Source: Crocinitomicaceae bacterium (GTDB lineage: Bacteria; Bacteroidota; Bacteroidia; Flavobacteriales_D; Crocinitomicaceae). Taken from it: a stretch of DNA of 45,354 bases. Shown here one piece after another: positions 8,864 to 17,122 of this stretch. The stretch's first letter is position 1. The number at the start of each line of letters is the position of its first letter. The DNA is taken from the NCBI GenBank assembly GCA_030727405.1, contig JANRBR010000040.1:2772-48125 (forward strand), given 5' to 3'. The position numbers and the translations under genes were made by a program. The notes under the pieces were generated by a model, which did no database searches, was not told the DNA's origin, and worked only from the letters and a program-made list of their open reading frames with translations.

Positions 8864-8893
8864 CAAATTTAATGTTAAAATTCCTTTTCAAAA
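8864..8893 (-). promoter_or_regulatory. promoter of the Gly-rich protein gene
   Basis: On the minus strand TAAATTTG (8871-8864) matches TAnnTTTG, with TTTTG (8893-8889) 17 bases further upstream as a possible -33 element. The predicted leader to the ATG at 8829 is about 30 bases. Confidence 0.5.
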
Positions 8894-8963
8894 CGACATT
8901 ATGAGAAAAAGGTTGCTTCGATTTCCTCAACAACATTAAAATAAATAAGTTAACATTCATTTA

Positions 8964-8994
8964 TTGTAATTCTCGTCGAATAATCGTAGCTTTA
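8964..8994 (+). promoter_or_regulatory. probable promoter of the DUF1800-DUF1501 operon
   Basis: TTG at 8964-8966 is followed after 20 bases by TAGCTTTA (8987-8994), one base short of TAnnTTTG. The ATG lies at 9012. Confidence 0.45.
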
Positions 8995-9011
8995 ACTAAA
9001 TAACATTAGTT

Positions 9012-10586
9012 ATGCAAACATACACAGGACCTTGGACAAAAGCGGAAGCGGCTCATTTGCTAAGACGGACAACATTCGGAGCGACAAATCAACAGATTTT
9101 AGATGCCGTTTCGAATGGGATGAATGCAACCGTTGCATCCATTCTTCAAATTCCGATTACCGATGAACCTCTGGCTTTTGATGCGGGTGAATTAATCGTA
9201 CCGCAAGGATCTTCATGGGTGAATGCCGTTTATCCAGCAAATCAAGCGCAAAATCAACAAACGGAAAATGCCCGGTTTAAGTCACTAGGTGGATGGGTTG
9301 CTAAAAACTTGAACCAAGAGCAATTGTGTATTGCTGAAAAAATGGTCTTCTTTTGGCAGAATCATTTTGGTGTGACCGCCACGGCAGAATCACGGGCGAT
9401 GTACCATTTTCTGAATTTATTGCGTCAAAATGCTTTGGGTAATTTCAAGCAACTGATGAAAGATGTGACCATTGATCCTGCCATGTTGTTGTTTCTAAAC
9501 GGGGCAACCAACAACGTGTTTTCTCCGAATGAAAATTATGCGAGAGAACTCCTCGAATTATTCTCTATTGGAAAAGGAAATCAAATTGCGGCCGGAGATT
9601 ATTCAACTTACACGGAAACAGATGTTGCTGCTGGAGCGAAAATTTTAACGGGTTATACGGTAACAGGTATTCGAAGTGCTACGGCGACACAGGCAACGGC
9701 AAGCTTTAATCCCATTTTACACGATAACTCAAGTAAAACGTTGTCCTACCACTTTAACGGACAAGTAATCCCTGCAGCTGGGGCAAATGAGTATGCGAAT
9801 TTCATCGATGTGATTTTCAATCAAAATCAAGTGGCAACTTACATTTGCTCCAAGATTTACCGCTATTTCGTCAATTATGACATTACACCTGCTGTTCAAT
9901 CGGATGTCATCGCCGCGCTAGCGCAAACGTTTATTGCAAATAATTATGAGGTGCTACCGGTTATGCAGCAATTGTTGACCAGTGATCATTTTTACGATAT
10001 GAGCGTTCGAGGGGCAATTATTCGCAATCCTTTGGAAATGATCATGGGAGCGATGAATCCCACTCAAACGATACCAAATTTTGGCTTGGTTGGTGATTAT
10101 CAAACCTACATTTCGGTATATTACGTGGCAGATACCATGGGACAATCTTACATCGTTCCGCCTAGTGTTGCTGGTTGGATGTCCTATTACCAGGCGCCAG
10201 CGTATTCAAAACTTTGGATCAATTCCACCTATATCAAAAAACGATTTGACATTGTTTCGGCTTTGGTTTATTCGGGAATTCCGATTGGAACGAATGTATT
10301 GAAAATGAATCACCTTGGTTTTTTAAATGGGCTTTCCAATCCTTCTAGTGCTCCACAAGTCATTGATGACATTTGCGATGTCTTTTTTCCAAAAGCCATT
10401 GACCCGGCGGATAAATTAACCTTAAAATTGATTTTAACCAATGGACTGCCAGATTTCGAATGGACCATTCAATACAACGATTACCTGAATGACCCAACAA
10501 ATACAACGTATTTTACTCCTGTTACGCAACGCATGCAAGCGCTGATGAATGTGATTTTAAAAATGCCTCAATTCCAAACGATTTAA
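9012..10586 (+). CDS. DUF1800 family protein
   Basis: A 524-residue protein of the DUF1800 family, whose biochemical role is unknown. The N-terminal landmark is visible: WTKAEAAHLLRRTTFGA at about 8-24. Further family features are the helical region with FFWQNHFGV and the NENYARELLELFSIG motif. Length is typical. I see no N-terminal signal peptide, which is odd because its partner DUF1501 has an export signal; some homologues do carry one. The gene ends 2 bases before the DUF1501 start, so the two should be translationally coupled, as they are in many bacteria. A joint cell-envelope role is inferred from this constant pairing. Confidence 0.92.
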   Translation: MQTYTGPWTKAEAAHLLRRTTFGATNQQILDAVSNGMNATVASILQIPITDEPLAFDAGELIVPQGSSWVNAVYPANQAQNQQTENARFKSLGGWVAKNLNQEQLCIAEKMVFFWQNHFGVTATAESRAMYHFLNLLRQNALGNFKQLMKDVTIDPAMLLFLNGATNNVFSPNENYARELLELFSIGKGNQIAAGDYSTYTETDVAAGAKILTGYTVTGIRSATATQATASFNPILHDNSSKTLSYHFNGQVIPAAGANEYANFIDVIFNQNQVATYICSKIYRYFVNYDITPAVQSDVIAALAQTFIANNYEVLPVMQQLLTSDHFYDMSVRGAIIRNPLEMIMGAMNPTQTIPNFGLVGDYQTYISVYYVADTMGQSYIVPPSVAGWMSYYQAPAYSKLWINSTYIKKRFDIVSALVYSGIPIGTNVLKMNHLGFLNGLSNPSSAPQVIDDICDVFFPKAIDPADKLTLKLILTNGLPDFEWTIQYNDYLNDPTNTTYFTPVTQRMQALMNVILKMPQFQTI

Positions 10587-10588
10587 CC

Positions 10589-12136
10589 ATGAAAAGAAGA
10601 GACTTTCTCAAAAATGCTTCCTTGGCATCTTTATCCTTGCCTTTTGTATCCAATGGTTTCTCGATGCAGGCGATTTCTAAGGAATTGTTCGAGTTCTCCA
10701 AAAATGCGGAGGACCGCGTACTTGTTCTGATTCGGATGAATGGAGGAAACGATGGATTAAACATGGTTTTTCCCATCGATCAATATGCCAATCTGATGGT
10801 TCAGCGACCGAATATCCTCATTCCGCAAAACCAATTGTTGGGCTTGACAAATGAGGTGGCTTTGCATCCTGAAATGACAGGCATGCAGAATATGTTCAAT
10901 AATGGAAAGCTTTCAATCATTCAAAACGTCGGCTATCCAGAAGCCAATCGATCGCATTTCCGTTCCATGGATATTTGGTCAACGGGTTCCATGGACATCA
11001 ATCAAACAAGTGGTTGGCTAGGTCGCTATTTTGATAGCACTTATCCGAATTTCCCAGAAGATTATCCAAACTTAAATTTCCCGGATCCTTTTGCAATTTC
11101 TATGGGGTCTGAGGTCTCTACTACTTGTCAAGGTTTGATGGGGAACTTTTCGCATGCAGTGAATGACCCATTTAACACATCGAATTTATTATTAACCGGT
11201 GTCGTTAACGATGGGACGTATTATGGTTCTCATATTGAATACATCTCTACCTTGATCAATCAAACCAATGAATATGGCACGCAAATAAGTGCTTCTGCCA
11301 ATGCAGGAAATTCATTGTCCACGATGTACGATCCCTTGAATTCATTAGCAGTGCAATTGAAATACATCGCTCAAATGATTTCTGGGGGACTAAAAACGAA
11401 AGTCTACATCTTAAATGTGGGCGGATTCGACACCCACGATTCACAGGTGGATCAAAACAATGTAAGCGAAGGAAGCCATGCCTTGCTTTTGAAAATGATT
11501 TCGGACGCAGTAGCAGCTTTTCAAAACGACTTACAATTGTTGGGATTGGAGGAACGTGTCGCAGGGATGACTTTCTCGGAATTTGGACGTCAAATCGCTA
11601 GCAACGGTTCGTATGGAACAGATCACGGTGATGCTGCGCCAATTATGTTGTTTGGATCTTGCGTGAATACAGGGATCATTGGTCCGAATCCAACCATTGA
11701 CAATCAAATCAATGAACAAGCCGGTGTTCCTATGCAGATTGACTTTAGAAATGTGTATGCATCCATTCTGCGCGATTGGTTTGAGGCTCCAGAAACAAGC
11801 ATTCAGTCCTTATTTGAACAAAGCATTACCTATTTGGATGTCCTTTCAGGCTGTAGCGTTGGAATCGCAGAGGAAGAAGCATTGAAGTTTAAAGCCATTG
11901 CGTTTCCAAATCCTACGCCATCTAATACCACCTTGCGTTTTATTGCGAAGGGTGAGAAATACCAGGTTTTCGTCATGAATCAAGAAGGCAAAGCATTGGC
12001 TTTAGCTTTTGAAGGAGAATTACCTGCGGGACAACATGAAATCCCAATGGAAACATCCAAACTTCCTGCTGGAAATTATTACTTCTTGATTAGCTCCAAC
12101 AACGTTCGTGAGTTAGTTGCCTTCCAAAAGATTTAA
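10589..12136 (+). CDS. DUF1501 family protein with T9SS type A sorting domain
   Basis: A 515-residue protein of the DUF1501 family, which is related to the alkaline-phosphatase/sulfatase-like fold; substrate unknown. The N-terminus MKRRDFLKNASLASLSLP looks like a twin-arginine (RRDFLK) signal. Family landmarks are VLIRMNGGNDGLN near residue 45, GGFDTHDSQ near 278 and FSEFGRQ with DHGDAAP near 330-350. Residues about 431-515 form a type A T9SS sorting domain, starting FPNPTPSN and ending LVAFQKI. The protein therefore combines a Tat-like signal with T9SS surface delivery. The stop overlaps the convergent M1 peptidase gene by 4 bases. Confidence 0.92.
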   Translation: MKRRDFLKNASLASLSLPFVSNGFSMQAISKELFEFSKNAEDRVLVLIRMNGGNDGLNMVFPIDQYANLMVQRPNILIPQNQLLGLTNEVALHPEMTGMQNMFNNGKLSIIQNVGYPEANRSHFRSMDIWSTGSMDINQTSGWLGRYFDSTYPNFPEDYPNLNFPDPFAISMGSEVSTTCQGLMGNFSHAVNDPFNTSNLLLTGVVNDGTYYGSHIEYISTLINQTNEYGTQISASANAGNSLSTMYDPLNSLAVQLKYIAQMISGGLKTKVYILNVGGFDTHDSQVDQNNVSEGSHALLLKMISDAVAAFQNDLQLLGLEERVAGMTFSEFGRQIASNGSYGTDHGDAAPIMLFGSCVNTGIIGPNPTIDNQINEQAGVPMQIDFRNVYASILRDWFEAPETSIQSLFEQSITYLDVLSGCSVGIAEEEALKFKAIAFPNPTPSNTTLRFIAKGEKYQVFVMNQEGKALALAFEGELPAGQHEIPMETSKLPAGNYYFLISSNNVRELVAFQKI

Positions 12137-14436
12137 TTTTTCTTCTGAAGTTCCTCTACACGTATTTGTCGTTGCATTGGATTCTCTTTTTTCGTTTCCT
12201 CCATCTTGTAAATTTGGTAACGTGTTGGTTGAAGTTCACGCGGCCAAGCATTGTTGTACAAGTCTGTATCTGCCGTTTCCAAGAAAGGATCTAATCGGAA
12301 GGATTTCACTTCTTTATCGAAGATGAATACTTTGCTGACTTTGTCTTCGTAGATTCTCCAAATTTCAGCTGGAATTCTACGCACCTCAGTGCTTCCATCA
12401 CTAAAGGTAAACTCGATGATTAAAGGCATCACCAATCCACCAATGTTCTTGAAACTGATTTCATAAAATTGCTTATTTGCATTTAAATAAGCCAAGTCCT
12501 TCGGGTCCAATTTTGCTGAAAAATCTTCGTATTCTTTTTTGTCTAAAGCATCCACGAAGAAAATGTTTCGTTGACCGTAAAAGTCATCGATGTTCGGGTC
12601 TTTTTCATTGACCGTTTCTGAAATACTGCTTAGATTTCGCGTATCTCCAATGAAAGGATCTTTTTGTTTGTCTAATGTTTCCTTCAGTCCTTTTTCTACC
12701 ACTGGATTCATCGTGTTCAGTTGGAACCATTTCACGTTGTCAATCGAAATATCTACGTTGTCTGTGCCATAGAACCAGCCTCTCCAAAACCAGTCCAAAT
12801 CAACTGCTGATGCGTCCTCCATGGTGCGGAAGAAATCCGCAGGTGTCGGATGCTTAAATTTCCATCGTTCACAATACGTTTTGAAAGCGTAGTCAAATAA
12901 TTCGCGTCCCATAATCGTTTCGCGTAGAATGTTTAATGCTGTTGCTGGTTTTCCGTACGCATTGTTTCCAAATTGCATGATGGACTCAGAGTTTGTCATG
13001 ATGGGTGAGATCGTGCTTTTGTCGCCGCGCATGTAATCCGCCATCATATAAGCAGGACCTCTGCGAGAAGGATAACCACGTTCCCATTCTTGTTCTGTCA
13101 GGTATTGCACAAAGGTGTTTAATCCTTCGTCCATCCATGTCCATTGGCGCTCATCTGAATTGATGATCATTGGAAAGAAATTATGTCCCACTTCATGAAT
13201 GATCACTCCCCACATGCCGTATTTCTCACCTTCCGAATAGGTACCATCTGCTTCTGGACGTCCACCGTTGAAACAAATCATCGGGTATTCCATTCCAATC
13301 CATTTGCTATGAACGGAAATAGCTACAGGGTAGGGGTAATCAACTGTATATTTCGAATAGGTTTTGATCGTATGCGCCACTAATTTCGTCGAATAACGCT
13401 CCCAAAGTGGATTCCCTTCCTTCGGATAATAAGACATGCAAAGCACTTTTTTACCATTCACGGGCATGTTTTGAGCATCCCAAATAAATTTACGGGAAGT
13501 TGCAAAGGCAAAATCACGCACATTTGTTGCCTTGTAGGTCCATGTTTTTGTTTTCTTCGATTTATCTCCCTCTGCTTTTTCTGCTTCTGCTTGGGTGACA
13601 ATGATGACTGGGCTATCAGATTTTCTGGCTTGCTCCAAACGTTTCTTTTGATCCGCGGTGAGGATGCTGCCGTAATTTTGACATTCACCTGTCGCTGCAA
13701 CAACGTGATCAGAGGGAACGGTAATGTTTACTTCGTAATCGCCAAAGGGCAAAGTGAATTCACCACGTCCTAAAAATTGTTTGTTTTGCCAACCCGTTAC
13801 ATCGTTGTACACGCACATTCTTGGAAAGAACTGCGCGATGGTATACAAGTAATTTTGATCCTTTTCGAAATACTCATATCCTGATCGTCCCCCCACTTGC
13901 ATGCGGTCGTTGATGTTGTACCACCATTTCACTTGAAAGGTAATGCTTGTGTGTGGCATCAAGGGCTTCTCTAAATTGATGCGCATCATTGTTTTGTTGA
14001 TGAAGTAAGAAAGATTTTGTCCAGAAGTATTGGTGATTTTCTCAATTTTAAACCCACCATCGTATTTGAAATCACGCTTACGAATGTCTCCCATGGATTT
14101 AAAATCTTCCATTTTTTCTACCTCAATTAATTTCGTTTCCGAATTTTCATCGTAGATGTTTTGGTCTAGTTGCAACCACAAATAATCCAATTGATCGGGT
14201 GAGTTATTGGTGTAAGTAATGGTTTCAAATCCACTTAATTTTTGATTCTGGTCATCGATGACTAAGTCCATTTTATAATCCGCTTTTTGCTGATAATAAT
14301 GGTGTCCAGGAGCGCCCGAAGCAGTATGAAACTCATTTGGAGTAGGTAATTCTTGATCCAATTGAGCGAATTTTTTCTGTGCTGAAAGTTGAAAGCTTGC
14401 GAGCAAAAGAAGGGATGAGATCAGTTTTGTTTTCAT
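12133..14436 (-). CDS. secreted M1 family metallopeptidase
   Basis: A 767-residue zinc metalloprotease related to aminopeptidase N. A signal peptide covers about 1-19 (ends QLSAQ). The zinc site is complete: HEVGH at 414-418 and the third ligand E437, eighteen residues further on in WMDEGLN. The substrate-recognition loop reads GMEYP (381-385) in place of the classical GAMEN, a common variant in Bacteroidota homologues. No T9SS domain is present; the end is EELQKKN, so a periplasmic location is likely. It follows the DUF6702 gene with a 4-base ATGA overlap, so the two are one operon. Peptide substrates are unknown. Confidence 0.93.
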   Translation of the reverse strand: MKTKLISSLLLLASFQLSAQKKFAQLDQELPTPNEFHTASGAPGHHYYQQKADYKMDLVIDDQNQKLSGFETITYTNNSPDQLDYLWLQLDQNIYDENSETKLIEVEKMEDFKSMGDIRKRDFKYDGGFKIEKITNTSGQNLSYFINKTMMRINLEKPLMPHTSITFQVKWWYNINDRMQVGGRSGYEYFEKDQNYLYTIAQFFPRMCVYNDVTGWQNKQFLGRGEFTLPFGDYEVNITVPSDHVVAATGECQNYGSILTADQKKRLEQARKSDSPVIIVTQAEAEKAEGDKSKKTKTWTYKATNVRDFAFATSRKFIWDAQNMPVNGKKVLCMSYYPKEGNPLWERYSTKLVAHTIKTYSKYTVDYPYPVAISVHSKWIGMEYPMICFNGGRPEADGTYSEGEKYGMWGVIIHEVGHNFFPMIINSDERQWTWMDEGLNTFVQYLTEQEWERGYPSRRGPAYMMADYMRGDKSTISPIMTNSESIMQFGNNAYGKPATALNILRETIMGRELFDYAFKTYCERWKFKHPTPADFFRTMEDASAVDLDWFWRGWFYGTDNVDISIDNVKWFQLNTMNPVVEKGLKETLDKQKDPFIGDTRNLSSISETVNEKDPNIDDFYGQRNIFFVDALDKKEYEDFSAKLDPKDLAYLNANKQFYEISFKNIGGLVMPLIIEFTFSDGSTEVRRIPAEIWRIYEDKVSKVFIFDKEVKSFRLDPFLETADTDLYNNAWPRELQPTRYQIYKMEETKKENPMQRQIRVEELQKKN

Positions 14437-14975
14437 GGTTTTAGAGCAAAATATTGTTGGGATTGCGCTTTCGTAAAACTGAGTGTTTCACGATCCTCGC
14501 GGTAAATAAAAGTCAGCTTGTTTTGTTGTTCAGGAAAGGCATCCATTAAAAAACGAAAGTCCACTTGAATCAAGGTGTAAACGTGTTCGGCTGCTGCCGA
14601 GAAATAGAGTTCAATGTTGCCGTTATTCAATAGTTGAAACGATTCGATTTTCCAATCAGCTGTGCAATATGCATCTACAGCATTTGAATCGAAGCTGCAT
14701 CCATAATATAGGGTTAAAAATTGATTCAAATAGCCCTCCATGATTTTCACTTCAGGCGAATTTGGTGCGATATTCTCCAGTTTTGTTTTGAGTCCATGAG
14801 CATTCATTAAGGTCAACTCAAAATCGTGCGCTGTTGCAACGATTGATCCTTCAAATTTTTGCCCCATTTCGTTGTATTCAACTTCCGCGAAAGCAAAAAA
14901 GTATTGATGTCCCCAACTAACAGAAGAGCTTAACAGACAGGTGCATACAAGTAGAAGGAACGTAAACTTTTTCAT
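14433..14975 (-). CDS. DUF6702 family secreted protein
   Basis: A 180-residue protein with a signal peptide of about 22 residues (VCTCLLSSSVSWG). The mature start HQYFFAFAEVEYNE and the following ATAHDFE are typical of the DUF6702 family, which I recognise by pattern; function unknown. The gene overlaps the downstream M1 peptidase by 4 bases (ATGA). The pairing suggests that it assists, anchors or is processed by the peptidase, which is inference. The start at 14975 fits the signal peptide. Confidence 0.8.
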   Translation of the reverse strand: MKKFTFLLLVCTCLLSSSVSWGHQYFFAFAEVEYNEMGQKFEGSIVATAHDFELTLMNAHGLKTKLENIAPNSPEVKIMEGYLNQFLTLYYGCSFDSNAVDAYCTADWKIESFQLLNNGNIELYFSAAAEHVYTLIQVDFRFLMDAFPEQQNKLTFIYREDRETLSFTKAQSQQYFALKP

Positions 14976-15047
14976 GTAGTGCGAAAATACAAAAATTAAT
15001 GAAGATGAAGTGGGGCAATTTCACTTTGCTTTTCGTATCTTCATGGA

Positions 15048-15263
15048 ATGAAAAAAGGATTGTTTTTTAGTGCCTTATTTTTGACTTTAATTGCATGTTC
15101 AAAGGATCCAAATGCATGCGAATGCGGAAAGAATTTGATGAAAGCCACACAAGAACAGGATGCTGATTTGGCTGCCGATTGCGAGAAGCATGCTGAATCT
15201 TTACCGGATTCAAAACAAATGGATTGGTACAACGAAACCATGGCTTGCATGAATGAACAATAA
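15048..15263 (+). CDS. small Cys-rich lipoprotein
   Basis: A 71-residue protein with an N-terminal hydrophobic stretch and lipobox LIAC, so Cys17 should be lipidated and the mature protein has about 55 residues. Four further Cys lie at 24, 26, 44 and 67, including a CEC pair, which suggests one or two disulfides in the periplasm or at the surface. The mature part is acidic and helical. I do not recognise a family. It is divergent from the DUF6702 gene (72-base gap) and upstream of upp on the same strand. The opposite strand is also open over the same stretch, but the lipobox supports this one. Confidence 0.75.
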   Translation: MKKGLFFSALFLTLIACSKDPNACECGKNLMKATQEQDADLAADCEKHAESLPDSKQMDWYNETMACMNEQ

Positions 15264-15312
15264 GTCAAACAGGCTGTTCATTTTACTAAGTGTTTACATC
15301 TAAAAAATCGAT

Positions 15313-15960
15313 ATGATTCACAATAGTTCTATACAATCCTCCGTTTTTAATCGTTTTATAAGCGAAATTCGGGACGAGGAAATACAAAAAGATCCGCTTC
15401 GCTTTCGGTTCAACATGGAACGCATTGCGGAAATTCTTGGATATGAACTGTCAAAAAAAATGGCGTCCACATCGATTGAGACAAAAACGCCATTGGGAAT
15501 TTCACCTTCGGAAGTGCCAGCAGAAAGCCCAGTGCTAGCCACCATTTTACGAGCAGGATTGTCCATGCACTCTGGATTGTTACGGATGTTTGATCGAGCG
15601 GATAGTGCATTTATCTCGGCTTACCGAAAACATACGACTGCAGAAAATTTTGATATACACGTTGAATACCTAGCAGCACCAGAATTAGACGGTCGAACAT
15701 GGATCATTAGTGACCCAATGTTGGCAACCGGAAGCTCCATGGTCGCGGTTTATAAAGCGCTTCGTAAGCACGGTAATCCGAAACAAATTCACATCGTTTC
15801 TGCGATCGCCACTCCGGATGCACTGGAACTGATTAAAACAAATTTCCCTACCAACACGGAAATTTGGGTAGGCGCAATCGATCAAGAATTAACCGCTCAA
15901 TCCTATATATTTCCTGGACTAGGGGATGCGGGCGATTTAGCATATGGTATAAAATTATAA
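15313..15960 (+). CDS. upp: uracil phosphoribosyltransferase
   Basis: Upp converts uracil and PRPP to UMP and pyrophosphate (pyrimidine salvage, cytosol). At 215 residues it is close to the usual 208. The PRPP loop DPMLATGSS is at 134-142, and the uracil-binding end YIFPGLGDAGD is at 198-208. The RAGLSM segment near 80 is also typical. The next gene starts 2 bases after the stop, so upp heads a tight operon with a membrane protein and a YjjG-like nucleotidase. Confidence 0.95.
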   Translation: MIHNSSIQSSVFNRFISEIRDEEIQKDPLRFRFNMERIAEILGYELSKKMASTSIETKTPLGISPSEVPAESPVLATILRAGLSMHSGLLRMFDRADSAFISAYRKHTTAENFDIHVEYLAAPELDGRTWIISDPMLATGSSMVAVYKALRKHGNPKQIHIVSAIATPDALELIKTNFPTNTEIWVGAIDQELTAQSYIFPGLGDAGDLAYGIKL

Positions 15961-15962
15961 CA

Positions 15963-16427
15963 ATGAACTGGACAGGCTTTTGGTCAATATTTTTTCTTGC
16001 CGTGTTTAAATTTTCTGTGTCGACCATTCCTGGTCCGCGCTTGGGAATGACATTTTTTGAGACGGTGTTGGCGGCATTTTCAGGTGCTTCTGTTTGCGCC
16101 TTAATTTGCTATTTTGGTAGCGATGCTATCTTGCTTTTTTTGAAAAAAAGAACGAAAAAAAAACACGAACTCTTGCTTGCAAGTGGACAAACACCGAAGA
16201 AAAAGAAAAAATTTACGCGCATGAATCGCTTTATAGTGCGCATTAAGATGAAATTCGGTCAAGTAGGCATCTGTTTTTACGCCCCATTTTTTCTATCCGT
16301 ACCTCTTGGGAGCATGGTCGTAGCCAAATTTTATGGCAAGCGATGGGAAACGTATCCATTAATCGTTTTAGGTTTAGCCGTAAACGCTAGTCTGACTTCA
16401 ATTTTGGTTTATTTTGTATTCAACTAA
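15963..16427 (+). CDS. small multi-pass membrane protein, unknown function
   Basis: A 154-residue protein with about four hydrophobic segments (roughly 6-25, 33-60, 100-122, 131-153). A strongly basic loop between segments 2 and 3 contains KKRTKKKH and KKKKKF and probably faces the cytoplasm. The chosen start is the ATG at 15963, 2 bases after upp; upstream in-frame sequence lies inside upp. I do not recognise a family with confidence. A distant relation to small exporter-like or DedA-like membrane proteins is possible (Pro and Gly in SVPLGSM). Its end overlaps the next gene by 14 bases. Confidence 0.75.
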   Translation: MNWTGFWSIFFLAVFKFSVSTIPGPRLGMTFFETVLAAFSGASVCALICYFGSDAILLFLKKRTKKKHELLLASGQTPKKKKKFTRMNRFIVRIKMKFGQVGICFYAPFFLSVPLGSMVVAKFYGKRWETYPLIVLGLAVNASLTSILVYFVFN

Positions 16428-17121
16428 ACACCTTTTTTTTGATTTGGATCGAACCATTTGGGACTTCGATCAAAATTCGGAGGCAGCACTGCGTCAGATT
16501 ATAGAGGAGGAGGCACTTCTTTCTCACGTGGGCTCGTTCGAACGTTTTCATAAGGTATACATTCAACAAAACGCTCATTTGTGGAAGCTGTATGGGAAAG
16601 GTAAAATAAAGAAGGAAGAACTTCGTTATGAACGCTTTCGTGCAGCATTTAATAAGTTTAAAATTAGAGATGAAGCCTTAATTCGCCGTGTCGGAGATGC
16701 GTACGTTACGATATCGCCTAGGCAAACCTTGCTGTTTCCAAATGCCATTGAGACACTAAAGGAATTGAAGTCCATGGGCTTTACCCTGCATATTATCACC
16801 AATGGTTTTCAAGAAGTACAGTTCATTAAATTGGAAAATTGTGGCTTGCAATCGTTTTTCGATGTCATTGTTTGTTCCGAAATGATAGGAAAAAACAAGC
16901 CGGACCCAGCAATTTTCAAACATGCCATGAAAGAGGCTGGTACACAGCCATCGGATTCATTAATGATTGGGGACGATTACCACATCGATGTGGCTGGTGC
17001 GTTGCAAGTGGGCATGCATGCCATCCACTTCGATCCAATTGAAAAAAATAGGTATAACTACGATTGGGTCATTAACGATTTGGCACAGCTTCCCGAAATG
17101 GTCATTCGATTAATGCGCTAA
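16414..17121 (+). CDS. HAD hydrolase, YjjG-type pyrimidine nucleotidase
   Basis: A 235-residue haloacid dehalogenase-fold phosphatase. Motif I is FFDLDRT (D10 nucleophile, D12). Motif II is ITN (128-130). The motif III lysine is K162 in GKNKPDP. Motif IV is IGDDYHID (from 185). The LDRTIWDFD opening is typical of the YjjG branch, which dephosphorylates non-canonical pyrimidine nucleotides. The only start that keeps the FFDLD strand is TTG at 16414, giving a 14-base overlap with the membrane protein gene. Being downstream of upp makes a pyrimidine-nucleotide clean-up role attractive, though substrate is inferred. It converges on rlmB with a single base between the stops. Confidence 0.87.
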   Translation: MYSTKHLFFDLDRTIWDFDQNSEAALRQIIEEEALLSHVGSFERFHKVYIQQNAHLWKLYGKGKIKKEELRYERFRAAFNKFKIRDEALIRRVGDAYVTISPRQTLLFPNAIETLKELKSMGFTLHIITNGFQEVQFIKLENCGLQSFFDVIVCSEMIGKNKPDPAIFKHAMKEAGTQPSDSLMIGDDYHIDVAGALQVGMHAIHFDPIEKNRYNYDWVINDLAQLPEMVIRLMR

Positions 17122-17122
17122 T

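Noticed and set aside
15041-15268. 75-codon minus frame opposite the small lipoprotein
   Set aside because: The plus frame has a proper signal peptide and lipobox; the minus frame has no feature and would cover the same bases.
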